Source: Emcibacter sp. SYSU 3D8
GTDB lineage: Bacteria; Pseudomonadota; Alphaproteobacteria; SMXS01
Assembly (NCBI RefSeq): GCF_039655875.1
Contig: NZ_JBBYXK010000004.1
Location: forward strand, 124,001 to 188,000
DNA: 64,000 nucleotides
Direction of reading: 5' to 3'
The notes below the pieces were generated by a model. It was not told the DNA's origin. It ran no database searches and saw only the letters and a program-made list of their open reading frames with translations. How positions within the stretch are numbered: the stretch's first letter is position 1; each line of letters opens with the position of its first letter. Positions 45,268 to 53,822 of this stretch are shown here, piece by piece. The translations under genes were made by a program, and so were the position numbers.

Positions 45268-46712
45268 CCGGACTCCACATCGACGCCGTCGCCCTGGTGT
45301 TGCTGGTGCCGGCAGTGTCTGCCGGGGTGCTGGCATTGCTGCCGAATTACAGGATTTCGGCCCGGCTCAACGTGCTGGCCTCGTTCGTGACCCTGCTGGC
45401 CGCGTTGTCCATGCTGATCCATAAGCCGGAGACGGGCAGCTATTTCCTGGTCGACGATCTGAATATCGTCTTCATCCTGCTCAACTGCTTTGTCGCCTTC
45501 ACCACCAGTGTGTTCAGCGCCAGCTACATCGCCCATGAACTGGAGATTGGCCGGCTGACGCCAGCCTATCTGCGATTCTACCACGCCATGTATCAGGCGA
45601 TGATGTTCGGCATGAACATGGCGCTGGTCGCCAACAATCTCGGCCTGATGTGGGTGGCGATCGAACTGGCGACCCTGACAACCGTGCTGATGGTCGGCAT
45701 CTACCGCACCCATGAGGCGCTTGAGGCTGCCTGGAAGTATTTCATCCTCGGCAGCGTCGGCATCGCCTTCGCCCTGTTCGGCACCATCCTGGTTTACGTC
45801 GCGGCCCAGCCGGTGGTGGGCGAGGGGCTGCAGGGCATGGTGTGGACAGTGCTGATCCAGCGGGTCGCCGACTTCGATCCGGCGCTGCTGAACGTGGCGT
45901 TCGTGTTCCTGTTGCTGGGCTACGGCACGAAGGTTGGGCTTGCGCCGCTGCACGCCTGGCTGCCCGATGCGCATTCCGAAGGCCCCACGCCGATTTCGGC
46001 CGTGCTTTCGGGCCTGCTGCTGAACGTGGCGCTCTATGCGGTGCTGCGGTTCAAGATGCTGCTTGCCGCCAATGATTCAGCGATCGCACCGGGACCGCTG
46101 ATGGCGATCATGGGCCTGACGTCGCTGCTGTTCGCGGGCTTCATGCTGTACCGGCGACGCGACATCAAGCGGCTGTTCGCCTATTCGTCCATCGAGCATA
46201 TGGGCATCATCGTGTTTGCGTTCGGCATGGGCGGCCCGCTCGCCAATTTCGCCGGGCTGCTCCACATGACCATGCACAGCCTGACCAAGTCGGCGATCTT
46301 TTTCGCGGTCGGACACATTTCCCAGGTGAAGGGGACACAGCGGATCGCGGAAATCCGCGGGCTGACGGAAACCCATCCGCTGCTCGGATGGGGCCTGGTG
46401 CTGGGCGTCGTCGCCATCGCGGGGATGCCGCCGCTGGGCATCTTTCTCAGCGAGTTCCTGCTGGTGACGTCGACCTTCGCGCGCGAGCCGATGCTTGCCC
46501 TGTTGCTGGTTTTAGGGCTGCTGGTTGCGTTCGGGGCTCTGCTGCTGCGGGTGCAGGGCTTTGCGTTCGGCGAGCCGACAGGCAGCAGGGCGCCGGTGGA
46601 AGCCTCCTATGTGCCCATGTTCGGTCACCTCGCATTGGTTTGCGTTGCCGGCATCTATCTGCCGCCGCCGCTGGTTGCGTGGTTCCAGCATGTCGCGCTT
46701 CAGCTGGGTTAG
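45264..46712 (+). CDS. hyfF: HyfF-like membrane subunit (NuoN/M antiporter)
   Basis: A 482-residue protein with about 14 membrane helices, a second antiporter-like subunit. GTKVGLAPLHAWLPDAHSEG, TPISAVLSGLLLNVALYAVL and RRDIKRLFAYSSIEHMGIIV are the proton-channel motifs. It is shorter than E. coli HyfF (526). ATG 45264 overlaps the hyfE stop; the long open frame above it runs through hyfC and hyfE in another frame and is rejected. Confidence 0.94.
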   Translation: MTGLHIDAVALVLLVPAVSAGVLALLPNYRISARLNVLASFVTLLAALSMLIHKPETGSYFLVDDLNIVFILLNCFVAFTTSVFSASYIAHELEIGRLTPAYLRFYHAMYQAMMFGMNMALVANNLGLMWVAIELATLTTVLMVGIYRTHEALEAAWKYFILGSVGIAFALFGTILVYVAAQPVVGEGLQGMVWTVLIQRVADFDPALLNVAFVFLLLGYGTKVGLAPLHAWLPDAHSEGPTPISAVLSGLLLNVALYAVLRFKMLLAANDSAIAPGPLMAIMGLTSLLFAGFMLYRRRDIKRLFAYSSIEHMGIIVFAFGMGGPLANFAGLLHMTMHSLTKSAIFFAVGHISQVKGTQRIAEIRGLTETHPLLGWGLVLGVVAIAGMPPLGIFLSEFLLVTSTFAREPMLALLLVLGLLVAFGALLLRVQGFAFGEPTGSRAPVEASYVPMFGHLALVCVAGIYLPPPLVAWFQHVALQLG

Positions 46713-46726
46713 GGGGGAGTCGGGCC

Positions 46727-48235
46727 GTGGCGGTGTTGAGCGATATTCTTTCCCAGGGCGTGCCGGTCCCGGCCCACCGACCCTGGCCCCGCGTCATGGT
46801 CTCGGCCCGTCTCTGGAAGCTGGCGGCGCAGGGCCTGGCCGACGGGCATTGGAGCCTGCTCGATCTTTCCGCCGAGGCCGCCGCGGTTCACATGACCCTG
46901 TTCGAGGAACGGACAACCAGTGTCGCCGTGATCAGCCTGGATTGTCCCAAGGGGCGCTTTCCCTCGGTAGGCAGCGTCCACGCGCCCGCGATCCGGCTGG
47001 AGCGGACCATCCAGGATCTGTTCGGGTTGATCGCCGACGGTGCGGTGGATACCCGGCCATGGATGGATCACGGCGTCTGGGGAGTGCGCCATCCGCTTGG
47101 CGAGGTGACCGAGCCTGCCGGAGAAAGCGCCGGTTACGCGTTCCTGGCCGCGGAAGGCGAAAGCCTGCACCGGATTCCCGTGGGACCGGTCCATGCGGGC
47201 ATCATCGAGCCGGGTCATTTCCGGTTTACCGCCAATGGCGAGACGGTGGTGCGACTGGAAGAACGGCTTGGCTATGTGCATCGGGGCATCGAAGGGTTGA
47301 TGCGCGGCGCGGATATCGGCCGGGCGGCCAGATTGGCCGGCCGGGTTTCCGGCGACAGCACGGTTTGCTATGCCCTGGCCTTCGCGCGCGCCGCCGAGGT
47401 GGCGGTGGACGTCGACGTTCCTGCCCGTGCCCACTGGCTGCGGGCGCTGATGGCCGAGATGGAGCGGCTGGCCAACCATCTGGGCGACATCGGCGCCATC
47501 TGCAACGACGCTGCATTCGCCTTCATGCACGCCCATTGCGGGGTGTTGCGCGAGCGCGTCCTGCGCGCCGCCGATACCTGTTTCGGCCACCGGCTCATGC
47601 GGGATTGCATCGTGCCGGGCGGCATGGCGGTCGATCTGGACGATCCGGGCGTGGCCGTGATTGACGCATTGATGGCCGAGATCCGGCGGCGTTTTCCGGC
47701 GCTGGTGAAAATCTACGACAATACGGCCTCGCTGCAGGATCGCACCGTGGGCGCCGGCACGCTGGATCCCGCGCTGGCGCAACGCTTCGCGGCGGGGGGC
47801 TTCGTGGGCCGGGCGTCCGGCCGGCTGTTCGACGCCAGGCGCATGATCCCATACGCGCCGTACGGCCAGCTGCGGTTCGAGGTGCCGCTGCTGGTTGAAG
47901 GCGACGTCAATGCCCGCGTCTGGATCCGCATCCGGGAAGTGGAGCAGAGCCTCGCGCTGATCGACCAGATACTGGCGGCGATGCCGGCGGGCGACATCTG
48001 CACCGGCCTGCCGGCCGGTGGCGGCGAGGGCATGGCGCTGGTCGAGGGATTTCGCGGCGACGTCCTGGTATCGCTGCGCCTCGGTGAATCGGGGAAGATC
48101 GAGCGATGCCGCATGCGCGATCCATCGTGGTTCCAGTGGCCGCTGCTGGAGGCGGTCATCGAAGGCAACATCGTCGCCGACTTTCCCCTCTGCAACAAAT
48201 CGTTCAACTGCTCCTATGCGGGGCACGACCTCTAG
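46727..48235 (+). CDS. hyfG: HyfG-like large subunit lacking Ni-Fe cysteines
   Basis: A 502-residue fusion of a NuoC-like domain (about 1-160) and a NuoD/hydrogenase large-subunit domain, like HyfG/HycE. In true group 4 hydrogenases an N-terminal CxxC and a C-terminal CxxC bind Ni-Fe. Here the first reads RVSGDS (Ser208 and Ser211) and the second, at the very end, FNCSYAGHDL (Ser496 and Gly499), so all four ligands are gone. No C-terminal processing extension exists. It fits Ehr-type complexes, which cannot be hydrogenases. GTG at 46727 has a strong GGGGGGAG site 7 bases upstream. The catalytic reaction is unknown. Confidence 0.93.
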   Translation: MAVLSDILSQGVPVPAHRPWPRVMVSARLWKLAAQGLADGHWSLLDLSAEAAAVHMTLFEERTTSVAVISLDCPKGRFPSVGSVHAPAIRLERTIQDLFGLIADGAVDTRPWMDHGVWGVRHPLGEVTEPAGESAGYAFLAAEGESLHRIPVGPVHAGIIEPGHFRFTANGETVVRLEERLGYVHRGIEGLMRGADIGRAARLAGRVSGDSTVCYALAFARAAEVAVDVDVPARAHWLRALMAEMERLANHLGDIGAICNDAAFAFMHAHCGVLRERVLRAADTCFGHRLMRDCIVPGGMAVDLDDPGVAVIDALMAEIRRRFPALVKIYDNTASLQDRTVGAGTLDPALAQRFAAGGFVGRASGRLFDARRMIPYAPYGQLRFEVPLLVEGDVNARVWIRIREVEQSLALIDQILAAMPAGDICTGLPAGGGEGMALVEGFRGDVLVSLRLGESGKIERCRMRDPSWFQWPLLEAVIEGNIVADFPLCNKSFNCSYAGHDL

Positions 48236-48241
48236 GAACCG

Positions 48242-48754
48242 ATGATGCGCAGCCTGCTGCTCCAAGGATTATTCCGCCGCCCGCTGACCGAGGCGCCGCC
48301 GGTTCCCGACGCGGCGGATCTCGCGGCGCTGGCCGACCATCTCGATATCGCGGCCCGGCGCCGGCTCGGACGAAGCCTGTCCATCCGGCATGTGGACGCC
48401 GGCTCGTGCAATGGCTGCGAACTGGAAGTTCATGCCCTGAACAATGCATTCTACGACCTGGAACGCTATGGCCTCCGGTTCGTCGCGTCGCCGCGGCACG
48501 CCGACGTCCTGTTTGTCACGGGTCCGGTGACCAGGAACATGCGCGAGGCGCTGGAGCGAACCTACAATGCAACCCCGTCGCCGAAATGGGTGGTCGCGGT
48601 CGGCGACTGCGCGGCCGATGGCGGCCTGTTTGGTGGCAGCTACGCGGTGGAAGGCGGCGTATCCCGGGTGATCCCGGTCGACCTGCACATAACGGGCTGC
48701 CCGCCCAATCCGACGGCGCTGCTCAAGGGTCTGCTGTCGCTGATGGAGCGATAA
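48242..48754 (+). CDS. hyfI: HyfI-like Fe-S small subunit (NuoB type)
   Basis: A 170-residue protein with the four cysteines of the proximal 4Fe-4S cluster in NuoB/HyfI spacing: Cys56 and Cys59 (GSCNGCELE), Cys123 (VGDCAADGG) and Cys153 (TGCPPNP). The cluster is therefore retained even though the large subunit lost its Ni-Fe site. ATG 48242 (or 48245) lies 6 bases after hyfG. It is the last gene of the operon; the convergent neighbour ends 6 bases away, so no hyfA, hyfH, hyfD or maturation gene follows. Confidence 0.94.
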   Translation: MMRSLLLQGLFRRPLTEAPPVPDAADLAALADHLDIAARRRLGRSLSIRHVDAGSCNGCELEVHALNNAFYDLERYGLRFVASPRHADVLFVTGPVTRNMREALERTYNATPSPKWVVAVGDCAADGGLFGGSYAVEGGVSRVIPVDLHITGCPPNPTALLKGLLSLMER

Positions 48755-48760
48755 GCGGTT

Positions 48761-49567
48761 TCAGCCGTTCGGTCGCTGGATGCGGCGTGCGCCCGGCGGC
48801 GGCGGGTCCTCGGGCGGGCCGGCGAAGCACTGGGCCATGGCCATCCAGCGCGTCGCCGTGTCGCCGGTCGCGCGCAGGCCGGTATCGGCCACGTTGCGGA
48901 CCTGGGTCACCACCTGGCAGAAATCCATCGCCGTGCCCTCGATGCGGTTGGTGTCGCTGGGATCATGCCACTCCCAGACTGCGCCGGACGGCGCGGTCAG
49001 GCGGACATAGGGCGGCTCGGCGGGCACCTCGAGCTTGCGGTTCACGAAGGTCCAGCCATAGGTGTTGATGCCGATCACCGCCACGTTGCGGATGCGGTCG
49101 TGGTCAATGCGCTCCACGCCGAGCACGTCGTAGACCGCCTGCGCGTGCGACCAGGTTTCCATCAGCCGCGCGGTGATGCACGAGCGGACGGACATGTCCG
49201 GCCCGCCCCATTTCACCCTGGCTTTCGGGTCGCCGACGGCGAACTGGTCGGCGGTGTCGCGGTAGAGGTCTCGCCAGCGCGCCAGCAGGGCGCGCCCTTT
49301 GATGCCGCCGAGCCAGGCATGGTTGAACTGCAAATGGGTGCCGCCGGCCTTGACGTAGTCGGCCAGCTCGCGGCGGAACTTCAGGAACGCGTCGGCGTCC
49401 ACCAGGGTCAGGCAGGCGGCGTAGTTCCACATGTGCAGGTGGGCGATGACGTCGTTGATGGTCCAGCCCTTGAACTGGGTGGCGCGGTCCCAGTCGGCGT
49501 CGGCCAGCGGCTCCAGCAGGCGGTGGATCGCGTCGCTCTCGTCGCGGAAATCGGCGGCCTGTTCCAT
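48761..49567 (-). CDS. TIGR03084-type DinB-fold protein
   Basis: A 268-residue protein of the mycothiol-dependent maleylpyruvate isomerase-like DinB superfamily, TIGR03084 type: WDRATQFKGWTINDVIAHLH, MWNYAACLTLVDADAFLKFR, then RLMETWSHAQAVYDVLGVER. The three histidines spread over these helices would bind a metal. The biochemical role is unknown; relatives often lie by CoA-ester or sterol/terpene catabolic genes. It is convergent with hyfI and well separated (180 bases) from the SUKH gene. Confidence 0.87.
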   Translation of the reverse strand: MEQAADFRDESDAIHRLLEPLADADWDRATQFKGWTINDVIAHLHMWNYAACLTLVDADAFLKFRRELADYVKAGGTHLQFNHAWLGGIKGRALLARWRDLYRDTADQFAVGDPKARVKWGGPDMSVRSCITARLMETWSHAQAVYDVLGVERIDHDRIRNVAVIGINTYGWTFVNRKLEVPAEPPYVRLTAPSGAVWEWHDPSDTNRIEGTAMDFCQVVTQVRNVADTGLRATGDTATRWMAMAQCFAGPPEDPPPPGARRIQRPNG

Positions 49568-49695
49568 GCGGTTTTCCCCGTTTGCTCTCGGCCCGGTCTA
49601 TAGCCGGGCGGCGCGCGTCTTGCCACCGTCGTTATATTGTGGCGCCCCCGCATGTGACGGATCAGATCTGCCCGATTTGGAACGTACGCTACCTG

Positions 49696-49706
49696 TAGCG
49701 GACATC
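49696..49706 (+). repeat. left copy of 11-bp direct repeat
   Basis: TAGCGGACATC here is repeated exactly at 50437-50447 in the same orientation, the two copies bracketing the low-GC SUKH gene. CGCTAC and GTAGCG (49687-49700) form a small hairpin next to it. Confidence 0.6.
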
Positions 49707-49747
49707 CAGAGTCCGTCGGCTAGGCCGCAAGTAACCGCAGGTCGTAA

Positions 49748-50344
49748 TCATTGAAAACCGTAGATCACGGCATCATCGGCTAGTGGGCGCCCATTTAAAT
49801 CAAAGAACGCCTTTACCCTTTCGAACTCAGACAGAAGCCAGTGATCGAAGGTGTCCCAGCAGCCAAGAGAAGTGTCCCCCAACCCTCTCGTTGCTCGATA
49901 GACAGAGCCATCAGGTCTCATCACGCCTCGCGATCCGTCCCACGCATAGAAGGCAAAGATATAGTGATTTTCCGGCAGAGCGGCCGGCCTCTCCAATCGA
50001 TTTGGATCGGCAAGATCATAGGGCATGCGCAACATAACATTGTCCGACCGATCGTAGCTCTGGCGGACGCCACTAACGCTGATGTCGTTCGAAAACATGC
50101 GTAGACCGTTCGAAATTTCCAGAAACTCCATTATTGGGCGTGGGATCGATATGTCGTAGTTACGACCATATTCGACACATTGCTTTGACGAAACTGGTCG
50201 GAAAGTCGTGTGCATATAAGCTAGCGGCCCCAGATGCTTTATTTGGCCAATCAGCCGCATGCCGTCACCATCATCTACCATGCCCAAGTGCGCCCAAGCC
50301 ATCATCGGTCGCAGAATACGCTCTTCAAACATGTCTCTTTGCAT
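49748..50344 (-). CDS. SMI1/KNR4 (SUKH) family protein
   Basis: A 198-residue protein with SUKH-like features: LEISNGLRMFSNDISVSGVR, then YIFAFYAWDGSRGVMRPDGS and LGDTSLGCWDTFDHWLLSEF. SUKH proteins are often immunity proteins against contact-dependent or polymorphic toxins. Its base composition is clearly lower in GC than its neighbours, and a direct repeat flanks it, so it is probably acquired. No cognate toxin is seen nearby, so it may be an orphan immunity gene. Confidence 0.78.
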   Translation of the reverse strand: MQRDMFEERILRPMMAWAHLGMVDDGDGMRLIGQIKHLGPLAYMHTTFRPVSSKQCVEYGRNYDISIPRPIMEFLEISNGLRMFSNDISVSGVRQSYDRSDNVMLRMPYDLADPNRLERPAALPENHYIFAFYAWDGSRGVMRPDGSVYRATRGLGDTSLGCWDTFDHWLLSEFERVKAFFDLNGRPLADDAVIYGFQ

Positions 50345-50420
50345 GACGACCTACGTAATCTCACTCAGGCTACAGAATTTCGAAGGCACGCCTTCAAGCT
50401 GGCGAACTTAAAGCCCTCGG

Positions 50421-50445
50421 TGTCCGCGTCCACCCATAGCGGACA
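50421..50445 (+). repeat. inverted repeat with right copy of the direct repeat
   Basis: TGTCCGC (50421-50427) and GCGGACA (50439-50445) form a perfect 7-bp stem with an 11-base loop. The right arm lies in the right copy of the 11-bp direct repeat (50437-50447). There is no T-run, so it is not a clear terminator. The GCGGACA element may be a dispersed palindromic repeat. Confidence 0.55.
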
Positions 50446-50451
50446 TCAGGC

Positions 50452-52062
50452 TCACTTACCTTGGATGATGCCCGACGCCCGCCAGCCCAGCGCCATGGCC
50501 GGGCCGTTGGTGTTGCCGGAGACGAGGCCGGGCATGACCGAGCAGTCGGCGACCCTCAGGCCCTCGACGCCCTTCACCCTGAGCTCATTATCGACGACGG
50601 CGGAATTGTCGCGGCCCATGCGGCAGGTGCCGGTGGCGTGCAGGCCGCTGGTCGACATGCGGCGGGCCGACATCAGGATGTCCTCGTCGGACTGGGCCTT
50701 TTCGCCGGGGATCACTTCCTCGCCCACATAGGGCAGGAGCGCGGGCCGGCGAACGTAGTCGCGCATGTAGCGGACCATGCGCACGACGGTTTCCTGGTCG
50801 TAGGCTGTGCTCAGCCAGTTGGGCTCGATGCTGGGCGGCGCGTCCGGATCGGCGGACGTCACCGAGATGCTGCCCTCGCTGGTCGCCTGCACCAGCTGGC
50901 CGTAGATGTTGAAGCCCGGCACCTTGTCGGGATGGGCGAGCGGAACCGGGAAATTGTCGGCGGTGCGGGCGAAGGTGAACGCGCCCATGAACAGCTGCAT
51001 GTCGGGCCGGTCCCGCTCCGGCGTGCTGCGGGCGAAAGCACCGATCTCATAGGGGCCGGTCGCCATCGGCCCGTTGTGGAAGGCGTAGTACTGCAGCAGG
51101 CTGAGGGCGAGGCCGATGCCCTGGTAGCGGTGGTTGAGGCCTTTGATGCCCTTGAGCCGGTGCGGCATGCCGTAGCCCACATGCTCGCGCATGCGCCGGC
51201 CGCAGTCCGGGCTGTCGGCGACCACGTCGATGCCCACGGCCTTGAGGTCGGCGGCGGGACCGATGCCAGAGCGCTGCAGGATCACCGGCGACATGATGGT
51301 GCCGGCCGAGACGATGATCTCGCCCGCCGCGCGGAACTCCACCGGCCGGCCGTCCTGGCGCGCGGCGACGCCGATGGCGCGCTTGTCCTCGAACAGGATG
51401 CGGTCGACCATCACGCCGGTCTCGATCCGCAGGTTCGGCCGTTTGCGGGCCGGGTCGAGGAACGCCCGCGCCGAACTGACGCGCCGCCCGTTGCGGATGG
51501 TGTGGGCATAATAGCCGACGCCTTCCAGGTCCGGATGGTTGAGCTCGTCGCGCTCCGGCAGGCCCATCTCCTTGCCGGCCTCGAGCATGGCCGTGGTCGC
51601 GGCATAGCGGAACTTGCCGGCGCTCACATGCAGCGGGCCGCCCGCGCCGCGATAGTCGGTGGCGCCCAGATCGTGGTCCTCGATCGCCTTGAACGCCGAC
51701 TTCATGTCCGACCAGCCCCAGCCAGATCCGCCCAGCGCCTCCCAGTCCTCGTAGTCGTTGGGATGGCCGCGCGAATAGATCATGCCGTTGATCGAGCTCG
51801 ATCCGCCCAGCACCTTGCCGCGCACCCAGATTTCGCGTGACGGCACGCCGGGAACGCGCTCCTGGTCGACCTTGAAATGCCAGGCGTGAGCCGGGTCCTT
51901 CACCAGCTTGCCGATGCCCTTGGGCATGCCGATCAGCGGGCTGGTGTCCTCGCCGCCCGCCTCCAGCAGCAGCACCTTGTGCGCCGGGTTCTGCGACAGC
52001 CGGTTGGCGAGGACGCAGCCGGCTGAGCCGGCGCCGACGATGATGTAGTCGAACGCGTCCAT
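50452..52062 (-). CDS. GMC-family FAD oxidoreductase
   Basis: A 536-residue flavoenzyme of the choline/alcohol dehydrogenase group. The FAD dinucleotide motif is IIVGAGSAGCVLANRLSQNP, the GMC signature 1 is VRGKVLGGSSSINGMIYSRG, and the C-terminal active-site segment runs GLHATGTCRMG, ADCSVMPGLVSGNTNGPAMA. It oxidises an alcohol to an aldehyde or ketone. ATG at 52062 is the start; the frame remains open upstream into the neighbouring gene but that extension is rejected. It is the last gene of the minus-strand catabolic block, 20 bases after the FAD dehydrogenase. Confidence 0.94.
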   Translation of the reverse strand: MDAFDYIIVGAGSAGCVLANRLSQNPAHKVLLLEAGGEDTSPLIGMPKGIGKLVKDPAHAWHFKVDQERVPGVPSREIWVRGKVLGGSSSINGMIYSRGHPNDYEDWEALGGSGWGWSDMKSAFKAIEDHDLGATDYRGAGGPLHVSAGKFRYAATTAMLEAGKEMGLPERDELNHPDLEGVGYYAHTIRNGRRVSSARAFLDPARKRPNLRIETGVMVDRILFEDKRAIGVAARQDGRPVEFRAAGEIIVSAGTIMSPVILQRSGIGPAADLKAVGIDVVADSPDCGRRMREHVGYGMPHRLKGIKGLNHRYQGIGLALSLLQYYAFHNGPMATGPYEIGAFARSTPERDRPDMQLFMGAFTFARTADNFPVPLAHPDKVPGFNIYGQLVQATSEGSISVTSADPDAPPSIEPNWLSTAYDQETVVRMVRYMRDYVRRPALLPYVGEEVIPGEKAQSDEDILMSARRMSTSGLHATGTCRMGRDNSAVVDNELRVKGVEGLRVADCSVMPGLVSGNTNGPAMALGWRASGIIQGK

Positions 52063-52082
52063 GCGATGTTTCCCGTTGACGC

Positions 52083-53714
52083 CTAGCGGTTGGTGAGACG
52101 CTCCGCCGCGTGCTTGCCGGAAAGATAGCCGAACACCATGCCGGGCCCAAGCGTTCCGCCGGGGCCGCCATAGGTCATGCCGAACGGCGAGGCCATGACG
52201 TTGCCGGCGGCGTACAGGCCCGGGATGGCGTTGCCGTCGATATCGACCACGTTGCCGTGGACGTCGGTCTTCGGACCGCCCTTGGTGCCGAGCGCGCCAG
52301 AGCGCACCTCGACGGCGTAATAGGGGCCCTTGACCAGCGGGCCCAGGGTCGCCTCCTTGGTGCCCTTCTTGTAGGGGTCGCCCCACCAGCAGTCGAAGGC
52401 ACTCTCGCCACGCCCGTAATCCGGGTCGGAGCCGGCGGCGCAGTTGGCGTTCCAGCGTTCGACGGTCTTTTCCAGTGCGTCGCCGGATATGCCCAGCTTG
52501 TCCGCAAGCGCCTGCAGGGTCGGCGCGCGCATCACCCAGTCGGGCGCTTCGCCGGGTCCGGCGGACAGCATGCCGAAGCCGTAGTTTTCCAGGTAATGCT
52601 GGTCGAAGATCAGCCAGCTCGGGATGTTCTCGTATTCGAACCTGGCCACGTCCTCGACATGGAAGGCATTGCCGAAGGCGTTGTAGTTGGCGGCCTCGTT
52701 GGTGAAGCGGCGGGCCTTGCGGTTGACCATGATCGCGCCCGGCATGGTGCGCTGGCCCATGATCATCATCCGCTCCATGGAGTTCTCCTCCACCGGGACG
52801 GACGCGACCGGCGTCCACCACGCCTCGCGCATGTTGCCCAGCATGGCGCCGGCCTTCATCGCCATCTTCAGGCCGTCACCGGTGTTGGTCCTGATCGAGA
52901 CCTGGTGGGTGAGCGGGCCGCGCAGGAAGGCGCGCTTCAGGTCGTCGTTCCACTCGAAGCCGCCGGTCGCCAGGATCACGCCCTTGCGCGCCCGGACGCG
53001 GACTTCGCCACCCGGCGTGTCGAACACCACGCCGGTGATGGCGCCATGCTCCAGGATCAGTTCCTTGGCCGCATGATCGGTCCTGGGCTCGATCCCGCGA
53101 TCCAGGCATCCGCGCAGCAAGCGGCCGATCAGCGCCTGGCCGCAGCCGCGCTCGTTGCGGATCTTGCGGCGGGCGATTTCCTCGGCGGAGGCCGGCTGCG
53201 GCACCGACTTGCCCAGCGGCGTCTCGCTCATGGTGATGTGGGGGTTGGGATAATAGGGCGAGGGCGTCACCCGGGATGCCCACTCGCCCAGCTCGTCATA
53301 GGCATAGATCGGGCACTCGATCGTGCGCCCGCCCTTGGGGCTGCCGCCGGGGAATTCCGGATGATAATCGGGCATGTCCTTGACCGAATAGAACTGCACC
53401 GGCGTGCGGGATTCGAGGAAGTTCACCATCTCCGGCCCTGCATCCACATAGGCGGCGGCCAGCTTCTCGTCGATCAGGTCTCGCGACAGCGACATGATGT
53501 AGGTGTAGGCCTTGTCGCGGCTGTCATCGATGCCGTGATCCTTCATGTGCGGATTGTTCGGAATCCACACCTGACCGCCCGACCATGCCGACGTGCCGCC
53601 GACCTTGTCGGCCTTCTCGAACACGCCGACCGTCGCGCCGCCCTCGGCCGCGGTGATCGCCGCCGTCAGGCCAGCCGCGCCGGTGCCCAGCACCACCACA
53701 TCATATTCCTGCAT
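52083..53714 (-). CDS. FAD dehydrogenase, 3-ketosteroid dehydrogenase-like
   Basis: A 543-residue FAD protein of the fumarate reductase / 3-ketosteroid delta-1-dehydrogenase family. The N-terminal FAD site is VVVLGTGAAGLTAAITAAEG, then VGGTSAWSGGQVWIPNN. The C-terminal FAD segment is GLYAAGNVMASPFGMTYGGPG. Such enzymes introduce or reduce C=C bonds next to a ketone, often in steroid or terpenoid catabolism. ATG at 53714 has GGAGACGGGG upstream and is preferred over ATG 53732/53735. It lies between the SDR and GMC genes on one strand. Confidence 0.9.
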   Translation of the reverse strand: MQEYDVVVLGTGAAGLTAAITAAEGGATVGVFEKADKVGGTSAWSGGQVWIPNNPHMKDHGIDDSRDKAYTYIMSLSRDLIDEKLAAAYVDAGPEMVNFLESRTPVQFYSVKDMPDYHPEFPGGSPKGGRTIECPIYAYDELGEWASRVTPSPYYPNPHITMSETPLGKSVPQPASAEEIARRKIRNERGCGQALIGRLLRGCLDRGIEPRTDHAAKELILEHGAITGVVFDTPGGEVRVRARKGVILATGGFEWNDDLKRAFLRGPLTHQVSIRTNTGDGLKMAMKAGAMLGNMREAWWTPVASVPVEENSMERMMIMGQRTMPGAIMVNRKARRFTNEAANYNAFGNAFHVEDVARFEYENIPSWLIFDQHYLENYGFGMLSAGPGEAPDWVMRAPTLQALADKLGISGDALEKTVERWNANCAAGSDPDYGRGESAFDCWWGDPYKKGTKEATLGPLVKGPYYAVEVRSGALGTKGGPKTDVHGNVVDIDGNAIPGLYAAGNVMASPFGMTYGGPGGTLGPGMVFGYLSGKHAAERLTNR

Positions 53715-53822
53715 TCCCCGTCTCCGTGCCATCATTTATGACGCACGTTATATGACGGTTGCCGGCTGGTCTATCGGGAAATTCGGCCTGCCGGAACACC
53801 GACTGGTCTCGTTCAGAGGCGT

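Noticed and set aside
43623-46712. 1029-residue protein spanning hyfC to hyfF
   Set aside because: Only the part from ATG 45264 is HyfF; the upstream portion is an out-of-frame read of hyfC and hyfE.
41651-48754. a functional [NiFe]-hydrogenase or formate hydrogenlyase
   Set aside because: The large subunit lacks all four Ni-Fe cysteines and a C-terminal processing peptide, and no hyp, formate dehydrogenase or ferredoxin-subunit gene is present here.
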